In this document: positions 43,501 through 59,086 of the stretch, piece by piece
How positions within the stretch are numbered: the first letter of the stretch is position 1
How the letters are laid out: each line of letters opens with the position of its first letter
Assembly (NCBI RefSeq): GCF_001625305.1
Contig: NW_017803202.1
Location: 124,001 to 188,000 of the forward strand
DNA from: Branchiostoma belcheri
Lineage: Eukaryota > Chordata > Leptocardii > Amphioxiformes > Branchiostomatidae
DNA: 64,000 nucleotides
Reading direction: 5' to 3'
Notes under the pieces: model-generated
The model's database searches: none
Told to the model about the DNA's origin: nothing
The model's input: the letters and a program-made list of their open reading frames with translations, nothing else
Position numbers and translations under genes: made by a program

Positions 43501-44015
43501 GAGACGCCGAGACCGACAACTTCCTCTTCGAATTAGTCAAGTCCATTGACGCTTACTCCACGTTCTGGATTGGCCTGACCGACCTTGACAAAGAAGGCAC
43601 CTTTGAGTGGGTGGATGGTACTCCTCTGGGTAACTTCAGTGCTTGGGGTGTGGAGCAGCCTGACGACCACATGGGCAACGAGGATTGCGTCCATTTCCGG
43701 CCCACACCCAGTGGCAACCACGATTGGAACGACTTGAGATGTAGCCTCTACATAACCTTCATCTGCCAAGTCGTTCCAGGTACAAGTAAATGTATTCTTA
43801 TCCTTCTCACTACTGCATAACCCCATAACCAATAGGGAATTCGTAGCCAAACGGCCTGCTAAAGGTTACAGCATTCCAAATGCTACACATAAAGCCGTTT
43901 AGATATTTCACTATGCACATTTTAAACTATCGACATTCTTAGCATGCAACTAGTCTATGTCACCCCACATTTGATTAATGCCATTTTTGTTGACTCTTTT
44001 TCAGGACCTGCCTAG
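40504..44015 (+). CDS. type II membrane collagenous C-type lectin
   Basis: Seven coding exons: 40504-40546, 41048-41137, 41981-42097, 42661-42744, 42935-43198, 43378-43779, 44005-44015. All use GT/AG and every intron is phase 1; the joined frame is 336 codons. Order: a short basic cytoplasmic tail (RWLRLFKK); one transmembrane helix (about residues 63-82, [20 protein letters not shown]); a short stalk; a collagen-like Gly-X-Y segment (about 113-180, interrupted by PAS and PVS); a cysteine-bearing hinge (MCSPRPG ... GCAKP); and a C-type lectin domain (about 202-334). The lectin has WIGLTD, EQPDD and WND. QPD usually means galactose-type rather than mannose-type Ca-dependent binding. The ATG has strong context (GCACCATGT). 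Such molecules trimerise through the collagen stalk and act as pattern-recognition or scavenger receptors; that role is inferred. A hammerhead-like motif lies in intron 2. Confidence 0.9.
41815..41853 (+). ncRNA. hammerhead-ribozyme-like core (retroelement-derived)
   Basis: CTGAGGA (41818-41824), then stem II GGTGACA / TGTCACC closing a GAC loop, then GAAACGTC (41843-41850), with stem I GCC / GGC outside. This matches the catalytic core order CUGANGA, stem II, GAAA, short stem III, UC. ACGT in the stem III position is self-complementary, as in the minimal hammerheads described in Penelope-like elements, which work best as dimers. It lies in intron 2 of the lectin gene. Cleavage activity is not shown. 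Confidence 0.65.
42360..42475 (+). mobile_element. possible LINE 3' tail with hairpin
   Basis: A hairpin AGCTGCCACCC / GGGTGGGCAGCT is followed by an A-rich end with AATAAACC and AATAAAACC. A 3' hairpin plus short A-rich tail repeats resembles the ends of CR1/L2-type LINEs. No coding part is present; family assignment is tentative. It lies in intron 3 of the lectin gene. Confidence 0.35.
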
Positions 44016-44166
44016 GCTACAGGTCAACTGTGGTGGGACAGTTCTCTTACGCTAAGTCTGACAGGCATCAAGTAAAGGCTGAAGAAAAAAGAAACCCCAC
44101 CTCTTCTCCAAAACATGTTTAGTTCACAGGAAATGTGTAAAACTTGGAACATTCATTAGTGTTTTA

Positions 44167-44444
44167 AGGTCCCATTCCACTCTGTGCAGAGCATAGGGGT
44201 GACACCCACTCCAATTCTGTAGCCCTTGGGTCACATAGTTGTGTACGCACTACAGCAGGGGGCTAGCCCACTATTAGGGCTGTGTGTTAACATTCCCATC
44301 CTGTTTCTCATAGATGCTGAGTGCTAAGCAGAGAAAGCAATATGTACCATTTATAAAGTCTTTGGTAAGACCCGGCCGAGGTTTTAACTCACTACCTCCC
44401 TGTTACAAAGCGAACACTCTACTGATTGAGCTATTGTACCGGGC
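44167..44444 (-). mobile_element. tRNA-derived SINE
   Basis: Read on the - strand from 44444, GCCCGGTACAATAGCTCAAT starts a tRNA-like head with an A-box (TAGCTCAATCAG), a Thr-like anticodon loop (TTTGTAA) and a degenerate B-box region (44378-44392). About 200 bp of unrelated body follow. The eroded B-box and extra body argue for a SINE rather than a working tRNA gene. Confidence 0.6.
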
Positions 44445-44714
44445 AAAATTCGTTTCTCTCGGTCAATGGAATAAGAGAAAGAGAAACTAGAAAGAGGCTG
44501 AAGCTAGAAGTTTGGAAGGACGACGGTTTTGAACCATTTCATGGGCAAATGAACATGTGTATGCTATAAAGCTAATATAAAGTATGTCATCAGTATCTGG
44601 TTTGAAGTTAAAGCACTAGAAGTGATGTTATGTAGGTGACTTCTTCTTGCTTTGAAATTGGTAATGAGAATTCATCTTAATGTCTGTAAGGACACATTGT
44701 GTAAAAACATTTTT

Positions 44715-45534
44715 TGCAGCTTCATGTAGTATGAGTCAGACTGTGAAAGTCCCTTGGGGGGAATGTGCCAACAGTTTGTCATTATAAATAAGGTAGCAAC
44801 TTTGTAATTGTATTGTTGATTTTGGCTTGTTCACAGAGCAAAGGTGTGGCAAAACTTAAACGCATAGAGATTGAAATGACTATCAAACTGGAGCCCAAAA
44901 TGTTATTTCTTACGATACACTTCCTTGAAATCTTTCTTATTATAAACTTGCTTGAAAGTCCTTCTGGGCTGCACCTGGTTTTTCAAGACATGCCTATGGC
45001 TTTATTTTATCTTATATTTGAAGACACATCCTCGCTCTTCTGTAACTTGTAGTATGTATCAGACTGTGCTGGTCTCTGTAAAGGGTAGGCCAACTTTGTA
45101 CAGTTGAATCTGGCTTATTCACCCAGAAAAGGTTTGGCAGCACTTGCCTACATTTGTACCACAGATACTTGAAGATTTCAATAAAAATAAGACTGGAAAA
45201 AGTTGCTTGGAAGTCCTCCTTAGTCACACGTAGCCTGCTTTTCAAAGAAACACCCATAGTTTCATCTTATCGTTGAAGATTTGATGACACATCCTCATTG
45301 CTCTGTAACTTGTAGTACATATCATACTGTGCAGGTCTTTGCAACTTTGTACAGTTGAATCTGGCTTATTCACCCAGCAAAGGTTTGGCAACACTGGCCT
45401 ACATTTGTACCACAGATACTTGAAGATTTCAATAAAAATAAGACTGGAAAAAGTTGCTGGAAGTCCTCTTGGTCACACATAGCCTGATTTTTTCACGAAA
45501 CGCCCATAGTTCCATCCTATCTTAAAGTTAAACA
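44715..45534 (-). repeat. tandem copies of the BABAM1 last-exon end and 3' flank
   Basis: The end of the BABAM1 coding sequence (plus-strand text AACTTGTAGTACGTATCAGA, then CTGTGCAGGTCTCTG, at about 45562-45598) recurs diverged at about 45045-45080, 45308-45340 and more weakly at 44722-44750. Between the copies the same 3' text (TTGAATCTGGCTTATTCACC, AGATTTCAATAAAAATAAG) repeats. Units are about 255-325 bp. The real stop codon is 45537-45535, and the copies lie beyond it in the 3' UTR or flank. Confidence 0.8.
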
Positions 45535-47564
45535 CTAAGACACCTCCTCGTTGCTCTGTAACTTGTAGTACGTATCAGACTGTGCAGGTCTCTGTAGAGG
45601 ATGTGCCAGCAGTTTGGCCATGTGGTTGTGAAACATCGTGACATTGGTCGCCACCTCGTACACGTAGGACAGGCATTTTCTGTCAAGGTCGCAGATCGCG
45701 TTGAAGATTTCCTGGAATATAAGGTAGAACATAGGTGTGAGACACTGAAGATTTCCCAGAAGGTAAAGTGGAACATAGGTGTGAGACATTGAAGATTTCC
45801 TGGAAGTTAAAGTGGAACATAGGTGTGAGACACTGAAGATTTCCTGGAATGTAAAGTGGAACATAGGTGTGAGACATTGAAGATTTCCTGGAAGGTAAAG
45901 TGGAACATAGGTGTGAGACATTGAAGATTTCCTGGAAGGTAAAGTGGAACATAGGTGTGAGACATTGAATATTTCCTGGAAGGTAAAGTGGAACGTCGAT
46001 GAAGGTTAGACATCCAGGTAATACGATATGCCAAAAAACAGTTACTCAAGCAACTGGATATGATTTTGAAAACGTCAGACGTTTCAGCTAGTATCCACTA
46101 GCTTTCGTCAGTGACTGAGAGACCAGAGGGGAAAGCAGGTTTATAAGCACAACCTATTGATTGATATGCAAATAAAGTGAAGATTTAAGTAAAGTGGAAC
46201 ATTGGTGTGAGACATTGACGATATCCTGGATTGCAGTTAGGGTTAGGGATTACTGATGTTGCAATGGTAGATGTCTTTAAAGTTGTCAGTTTTTTTTAAT
46301 ACATGTACTAGCATGTGGCAGTCTTACGCTCTGTTCACATTAAATCCACATCTGGAACCCAATCGCGATTGAATCAGGATTGCTTCCAATCATGATTGGA
46401 TCCCGATGCGTTCACACTTCTCGGCTCACCCAATCGTGATTGCGTTCCTTCCACACGGGAATTACCGTCAATCGCAATTAAATCCACCTGCCAGAGATGG
46501 ATTTGATTAATCGCGATTCAATCGCACTTGGAGCGCTCAGATTCAGAAAAATCAATCGTGATTCAATCGGAATTGGACCTCAATTGCGATTCAATCGCGT
46601 TTCAAAACCCAGTCTGAACAGGGTGTTAGGGTTTTGTAAAACATGTAAAACAGACATAGCACCTTCTCATGAACAAACATACACAATACAAACCATTTCA
46701 CAAACCCACTAAAGAGGAATGTTATAAGAAACTTACAATGCTCTGGTTGTCGTCTGCGGGAGGCTGGTGGACGTACAGCGCATCCAGGAACAGGTGTGGG
46801 GACAGGAGCAGCTCACTCAGCATCTGGGACACACAGGGGAGAGAGAACAAAGTGTTAGGTACAAACGGATAAATACAGCCTGAAGTTCACCTTTGCAATC
46901 TTGGTTAGCAGACTAAAGCTACATGTAACAAGGCTGGACAAATGGGTCAAGTGGTGTTGTATCAACTAAGCAGCTTTTTCCTAGAGACAATGTTCACTAA
47001 ATAACATCTGATTCTATGAAATCCACTGGATTATGCACAAAACGTTTTACCCGTTGGCTGTTTTACAACCTGAGCAGCTTTCTTAAAACCATTGTGCACT
47101 ACATAACATCTGATTCTAAAACTGTGGTTGGTCATTTCATGTCCTGTATTAGCCATAGGCAGGGTCACTAACCACTTAGCCTGATTAAATCGCTTTTGCC
47201 GGCCGCCCAACATCCAGCCGGCCCCCGAAATGGGTGGCGGACTATGTAGGGAGCCCCCCGGAGCTTGGGTTACATAGGCTACTAACCACTGGACTATGAG
47301 CACAACATGTTTTCACCTGTTGACTGTCCTCTGGAGCTGTAGGCAGACAGTGTGATCTCTCCCGTACAGCAGCAACACTCGCACAACATGCACAACATAC
47401 ACACACACACACATGCACACACATACACACACACACTCAAACACATACACACACACACAAACACACACCTGTTGGTTATCCTCCGGTGCTGTAGGCAGAC
47501 AGTGGGATCTCCCGTACAGCAGCAACACTCGCACAACATGCACAACATACACACACACACGCGT

Positions 47565-47619
<55 letters not shown>

Positions 47620-50140
47620 ACAGACGCACACACACCTGCTGGCTGTCCTCCGGTGCTGTAGGCAGACAGTGGGATCTCCCGTACAGCAGCAACACTCGCA
47701 CGACGTAGGGAGGGGGGATGAGTTCTACCTCCTCTATCTCAGGAAGGGGGGCCAACTGCACTCTAAAACAACATGGCAAAACACAAATATTTTTGAGATT
47801 GCAGAAAAACTATGACTTGCAATCTGCCAAGCTGTAAGAATAAGACATAAATACATGTTCCTTGTTTTAAACAGGACTGCAGAGACAGAGGGATGCCTAC
47901 TACTGTAAAAAAAACATACGTGTACTTACATCTCTTGAAGGAGCTGTGCAACATCTGAGAAATGGTCAAGGATGAAGAACTACAGAATGGTGTGACAATG
48001 TATCAATATGTTTGTCTTTATTCTGTTGACCCACTAATGTAAGTGATGTAATAATCTTCAATGTACAGCTTTACTATATACAAGTCTATCAGTCAATATA
48101 GTACAGGAACACATTCTATACATACCAGGATTTCTGTCAATGAAGTCAGAGAGAAAATACATATGGACACGTGACCAGATAAGACAAGATAAGATCCCAG
48201 ACCCAAGTTAAACTTAAAGGATACTGAAGGTCGTCTGACACTCCATGGTTTCCTCCTGAGCTCTCAGGTCATCACAGAACAGGTCAGGGTCATGGGTGAA
48301 GTCTGTCACCTTCAAAACAGAACAGCAGCTGTGAAATTGGTGTAACTGTTGTACTAAGGTCATTCAACTTTAATTTGTAGGTGTAAAAAAACAATGGAAT
48401 AGGTGTAAAAAAAAAACAATGTAATGTCAAAAAGAAAACTCACAGAAAAGTTGGAATTTTGGCATAAGGATACATTTGCATTGGTTGTGCTTTGCCACAT
48501 GATGTGAAACTAAATTCTCAATACTGGTCCAATCTTACCAATGTTGGAGCATCGTGCAGAATGACCAGGGCAAACTGGTGTTTTCTGTCCATTCTGCTTT
48601 TTGTCCTGACAAAAATCTCGATCACCCGCTTGGCCAGAGACAGTGGGGAGAATTGAGACCTGTGGGAGGGGACAAGAAACACTGTAGCTGTAACAATTTT
48701 TAAATATTTAAAGATTGAAGCTAGTATTCTGCATTTGTATCTGTATAGCTGGCACCCTTTGTTGTAACACAGCTTCGCAGACATGTGGCATGTTGCAGCT
48801 TATATTACACCAGGGACTTGTTACACTACACCTAACCTTTGCACAACTAACTGAAAGCATTGTTTAATTTTACTTTAAAGCTATCTAGTGAGGATGCCCG
48901 GGACCACACAGAAACTACATTATGTAGATCTATAGACATTTTTACCACTTGACATTCTGTGTGCTACATTGAACATGTCCTACTTACCCATCTCTGGAGC
49001 TCACGTGCCGGGACGTCATCTCTTTGCTCATGTCTAGGCAGACAACCTGTCGGAGTGAGAGAGTGGGGGAGATTGAATGATAGAAGAAATGAAGAAATCA
49101 ACGAATGAATCAACCAATACCTCTTAGTTGGCAGCACCTGGATGATACAAAAAGGACTAAAAGAATATTGAGTGAGTGAATGAATGAATAGATAAGAGAT
49201 GAGTACAAATACTTACGATTTTCTCAGGACAGTTGACCTTGGGCAGCAGGACGTGGATGGTTCCGTCGCTGCTGTCCTGAGAGTCCTGCGAACTTGACAC
49301 AGTGCTGGCTAGGGAGTTCAGCTCCTCATTCTCAGTGTGGGGGGTCTGGGGAGAACAAGAGTAAGTGAATGACTGAGTGAGTGAAGGACACTGTGATGAC
49401 CAATGAGTTCAGCTCCTCATTCTCACCGTGCATATAGGGCACCTGCACAGAACAGGAGGGAGTGATTGAATGAATGAGTCTATGAGTGAGTGAGTGAGTC
49501 CTGCGAACTGGACAGTGCTGGCCAGCGAGTTCAACTCTTCAGTCTCACCATAGGGGGTCTGTAGAGATTGGACTGAGGGAATGAAAGAGTGAGTGAGTGA
49601 GTGAGTGAGTGAGTGAGTGAGTGAGTGAGTGAGTGTGTGAGTGAGTGAGAGAGTGAGTGAGTGAGGGAGTGAGGGAATGAAAGTGAGTGAGTGAGTGAGT
49701 GAGTGAGCGAGGGAGTGAGTGAGTGAGTGAGTGAGTGAGTGAGAGAGTGAGTGAGTGAGAGAGTGAGTGAGGGAATGAAAGAGTGAGTGAGTGGGTGAGT
49801 GAGTGAGTGAGTGTGAGTGAGTGAGTGAGTGAGAGTAAGTGAGTGAGTGAGTGAGTGAGTGTGAGTGAGTGAATGAAAGTGAGTGAGTGAGTGAGTGAGT
49901 GAGCGAGGGAGTGAGTGAGTGAGTGAGTGAGTGAAAGAATGAGTGCAGGAATTACTGTATGAAGTTTAAAGGAAGATCCACTCCTACCTCATCTCGTGGG
50001 GGGTCTTTCTTCTCCTCCTCCTCCTTCTCTTCCTCCTCCTGTGTGGAGACGACCTCATCACTTTCACTCCGAGCACTTTCACTGACCGTGGTGTCTGGAA
50101 GAACGCTTTCTTCCTCTGTCGTGCTCGCCGTGGAACTCAT
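45535..50140 (-). CDS. BABAM1: BABAM1 / MERIT40, BRCA1-A and BRISC complex subunit
   Basis: Nine coding exons on the - strand: 50140-49988, 49345-49217, 49046-48988, 48659-48539, 48309-48225, 47954-47930 (25 nt), 47762-47636, 46823-46737, 45711-45535. Sites are GT/AG, phases agree, and the joined frame is 320 codons (human 329). An acidic N-terminus (TEEESV, EEEEKEEEEKK) leads to a von Willebrand A-like fold: VNCPEKIVVCLDMS, RVIEIFVRTKSRMDRKHQFA, VELIPPPYVVRVLLLYGRSH, LFLDALYVHQ, YEVATNVTMFHNHMAKLLAH, PLQRPAQS. The last segments match the family C-terminus that binds BRE (BABAM2). MERIT40 is a scaffold of the BRCC36 K63-deubiquitinase complexes in DNA repair (BRCA1-A) and cytokine-receptor turnover (BRISC). 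Two exons are next to exon-derived tandem repeats. The donor after exon 48225 (A|GTATCC) is weak. Confidence 0.93.
45703..46000 (-). repeat. 44-bp minisatellite copying the last BABAM1 splice acceptor
   Basis: Units begin GAAGATTTCCTGGAA and continue through GTAAAGTGGAACATAGGTGT to GAGACATT, period 44 bp. About six to seven copies run from 45703 to 46000, and one partial copy lies at about 46180-46235. On the - strand each unit carries TTCCAGGAAATCTTCAA, the acceptor and first codons of the last BABAM1 exon. The real acceptor is the unit nearest the exon (exon start 45711). Confidence 0.88.
46018..46190 (-). mobile_element. Penelope-like retroelement fragment with hammerhead motif
   Basis: On the - strand, text around TATAAACCTGCTTTCCCC is followed by a hammerhead-like core and by AACTGTTTTTTGGCATATCG; the last block matches 22484-22534. 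No reverse transcriptase is present, so this is a short end fragment in the last BABAM1 intron. Confidence 0.6.
46074..46115 (-). ncRNA. hammerhead-ribozyme-like core, best formed copy
   Basis: On the - strand: stem I GTCA, CTGACGA, stem II AGCTAGT, loop GGAT, ACTAGCT, then GAAACGTC and stem I TGAC. All conserved core positions are present, with a perfect 7-bp stem II and a 4-bp stem I. The stem sequences differ from those at 41815 while pairing is kept, which supports RNA structure. It lies within the last BABAM1 intron and on the gene's own strand, so it would be transcribed in the pre-mRNA. Activity is unproven. Confidence 0.7.
46327..46625. mobile_element. 299-bp MITE with TTA target duplication (Harbinger-like)
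   Basis: Ends CGCTCTGTTCACA and TCTGAACAGGGTG are imperfect inverted repeats flanked by TTA on both sides (46324-46326, 46626-46628). A 3-bp TTA duplication is typical of PIF/Harbinger elements. The inside is packed with AATCGCGATT, AATCGTGATT and ATTGCGATT, near-palindromic GATT/AATC units. It lies in the last BABAM1 intron. Confidence 0.75.
47317..47534 (-). repeat. two partial copies of a BABAM1 exon
   Basis: The 3' 66 bp of exon 47762-47636, with its donor, is repeated at 47534-47469 (three mismatches) and 47384-47317 (a 2-bp insertion that shifts the frame). All three keep a GT donor. Only the first has the acceptor and the conserved PPPYVVR start, so it is taken as the real exon. The copies are separated by CA runs. 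Confidence 0.9.
47395..47635. repeat. CA microsatellites between exon copies
   Basis: Nearly pure CA runs at about 47395-47468 and 47546-47635, with small interruptions (GCGTCGCG). His/Thr-rich or Val/Cys-rich open frames here are artefacts of the repeat. Confidence 0.95.
49566..49945. repeat. GAGT tetranucleotide repeat, about 380 bp
   Basis: Long interrupted (GAGT)n array in the first BABAM1 intron. Single-base variants (GAGC, GAAT, GGGA) and a repeated higher-order block around GAGCGAGGGAGTGAG suggest segmental duplication within the array. Confidence 0.95.
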
Positions 50141-50255
50141 ACTTTCGCTTTCATCAACTTAGCAGTCACAGTTTGTAAACTTTTCAGTCGAGAGTCGCAA
50201 AGAAAGACGAAGACGATTTACCAGACGATTTTTCCCGGTCGTTTTCTCAACGTTT

Positions 50256-50264
50256 CACTTCCGG
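50256..50264 (-). promoter_or_regulatory. ETS-type site in BABAM1 promoter
   Basis: CACTTCCGG lies about 116 bp upstream of the BABAM1 ATG (50140), a usual place for ETS/GABP sites in CpG-type housekeeping promoters. Confidence 0.5.
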
Positions 50265-50718
50265 GTCGTGCCAGTGACATCGCACGCTGTTCTGGGAACG
50301 AGATCATTTCCTGTTTGGAAGCATATCTTTCCAAACAATATAATCTACAAATAGAGATATCATAACTATCATGATCATACTTTTAACTAAAATTATTATG
50401 AACGAGGGATTTATTATATCGAATCTATTTTCTGCGTGGCGATTATTTGGAAAAATAAGTTCTGGGAACGTGATAGAATAGTCTATTATTTCTGAGGGGG
50501 ATACCTATATAAGAAGTATTTTTACATGAATATTTGGCATATAGGTGACAAAAAACAATACAAACAGTTTTCAATCTACTATAAATTTTTAACATTTATC
50601 TATGGAGTAAATTTGATAAAAGATATATGAAGGTTTTAGATATTATAAAACTCCTAGCTAAAAAAAACTTATACCCTATATTTTGCAATACTTTCGTCCG
50701 TCTCTCAAATACGTCACC

Positions 50719-50731
50719 AAAATGGCTGCCG
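50719..50731 (+). promoter_or_regulatory. YY1-type site at probable TMEM259 start
   Basis: AAAATGGCTGCCG matches YY1 in the orientation seen at transcription starts. It probably marks the start of the TMEM259 transcript, 580 bp from the BABAM1 ATG on the opposite strand, giving a head-to-head pair. The 5' UTR exon that follows may end at the GT near 51030 (AACAAAG then GTTTGTATG). Confidence 0.5.
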
Positions 50732-51135
50732 ATGGTGGAACGTAGCGAGAGAAAAGTGGGCTAGGACGTTTCTCTCAATTTTTGTCTTGTTTTGGACCTT
50801 TCAAACCACGTGGCTGCCCTAGTGCCCCGTAAACATGGACTCGGGCACATAGCAGAGGAAACGGGCCCGCTTTGGAGGGGTTTTGATGCAACCAAAATCC
50901 GGAATCAACGCGAGATTTTGCCGATCGATCTGCGAGGGCCAGCCTTGTTTTGCCTAAAAAATTCTAGAAAGCAGAGAGACAACTGGAACAACAACGACGG
51001 AAGAAGTCAGATTAAAGGCGATAACAAAGGTTTGTATGCAGAAATTGATGATATTTTAGAGAGAATTCGAGCCTTTTGGCTGCCATATGCCCGCTATTTC
51101 GCCTGGTTAATTAGATTTTGATCCCAAGTTTCATA

Positions 51136-51299
51136 ATCTCCAAGCAGATCCCTCTCGGTGGCAAAAAGACAGTATCAAATTGGCCAGGCAGTATCCATTA
51201 GCCAGAGAAGCTCCGCGGCCACCGACGGGGATCAGGACAAAAAAAAACGCCATATATAAAAAGGTAACGATCTTTCCCCACAACCTCTGCTTGGAGAGT
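51136..51299. mobile_element. TIR element, CTCCAAGCAGA family
   Basis: The left end ATCTCCAAGCAGATC, followed by GGTGGCAAAAAGACAGTA, faces the right end CTCTGCTTGGAGAG at 51285-51298. Same family as 63612 (shared GGTGGCAAGGCAGT text). It lies in the 5' non-coding part of TMEM259. Confidence 0.6.
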
Positions 51300-51772
51300 A
51301 AGGTTTCACACCAAAAAGATTCGCATGCTGCGTGTGGAAATGAAACTACATGTAGTGTGAAACAAAAACACTACAGATTATTTACGTATGTTGATTTATT
51401 CATTTCCAAAGGACCCAAGATACCTTGTAGTTTTGTTTCTCGAATAAATTGTGAAGAAAATTTCTATTAATAATAAGTATTATCATATATATGTAGCAGC
51501 TTCCATTTGGGATGTGCTGTGCATGTAAAATTATGTGCATGTAAACTTAAGTTAATGGATTTTTTTCTCCAAATTTTTTATTTTTAGGTACTAGATTTCT
51601 TTATAATGATCACAGACATCTTCATAGACATCTGTATATCCGGTATAACAGCTCTTCAATTTCAGCGTAACACACCAGGCTCACAGATTTGGCATGGCAG
51701 CAGCTGGTTATACTAGTACAATGTACATGTAAATTATTACAAATCTAAACGACACATAGCCTTAGAACATGG

Positions 51773-52065
51773 TGGGGTCGTGTGGCGCAGCAGTAGCGCG
51801 TTTGGCTCGGGACCTAGAGGTCCAGGGTTCGATCCCCACCCATGTCACCAATCTTGTGCCCTTGTGAAAGGCACTTTACACGATTTTCCTCACTTCACTC
51901 GGTGTAAATAAGTACCTAGCTTCGGTTAGGGTTGTCCCTCGGATAGGATGTAAACTGGAGGTCCCGTGTTTGAGGAGAGCCACACCCCAAGCACGTTAAA
52001 GATCCCATCACACCTTTCGAAAAAGAGTAGGAGCATGCCCCGGTGTGCGATGGTCCAAAATTCTA
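51773..52065 (+). mobile_element. tRNA-derived SINE
   Basis: A tRNA-like head (GGGGTCG from 51774) has an A-box TGGCGCAGCAG and a perfect B-box GGTTCGATCCC at 51826-51836, with a Pro-like CGG anticodon loop. A body of more than 200 bp follows with GTGAAAGGCACTTTACACGA and AGAGCCACACCCCAAGCACG. The tRNA head has no proper 3' acceptor strand, so it is not a tRNA gene. It lies in the TMEM259 5' intron. Confidence 0.75.
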
Positions 52066-52149
52066 CAGCCCAAATACTACAGTGTAGCAGAATCATCAGC
52101 AAGTTGATGTTGGCTAGCTTAACCTCCAAGACCTTCATTTTCTTAAGAA

Positions 52150-59086
<6,937 letters not shown>

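Noticed and set aside
44372..44444. Possible tRNA-Thr gene on the - strand
   Set aside because: The B-box is degraded (GAGTTAAAACC) and a SINE body follows.
45703..46000. CRISPR-like array
   Set aside because: Contiguous 44-bp units without unique spacers, in a eukaryotic intron; it is a minisatellite.
47294..47779. Cys/Val-rich and His/Thr-rich frames of more than 100 codons
   Set aside because: They are translations of the CA/GT microsatellites and the copied BABAM1 exon ends.
50792..51121. 109-codon frame before TMEM259
   Set aside because: It has no internal ATG and starts on TTG. No similarity to membralin N-termini; best seen as 5' UTR and intron.
51774..51845. Possible tRNA-Pro gene
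   Set aside because: A and B boxes are good but the acceptor arm does not close and a SINE body follows.
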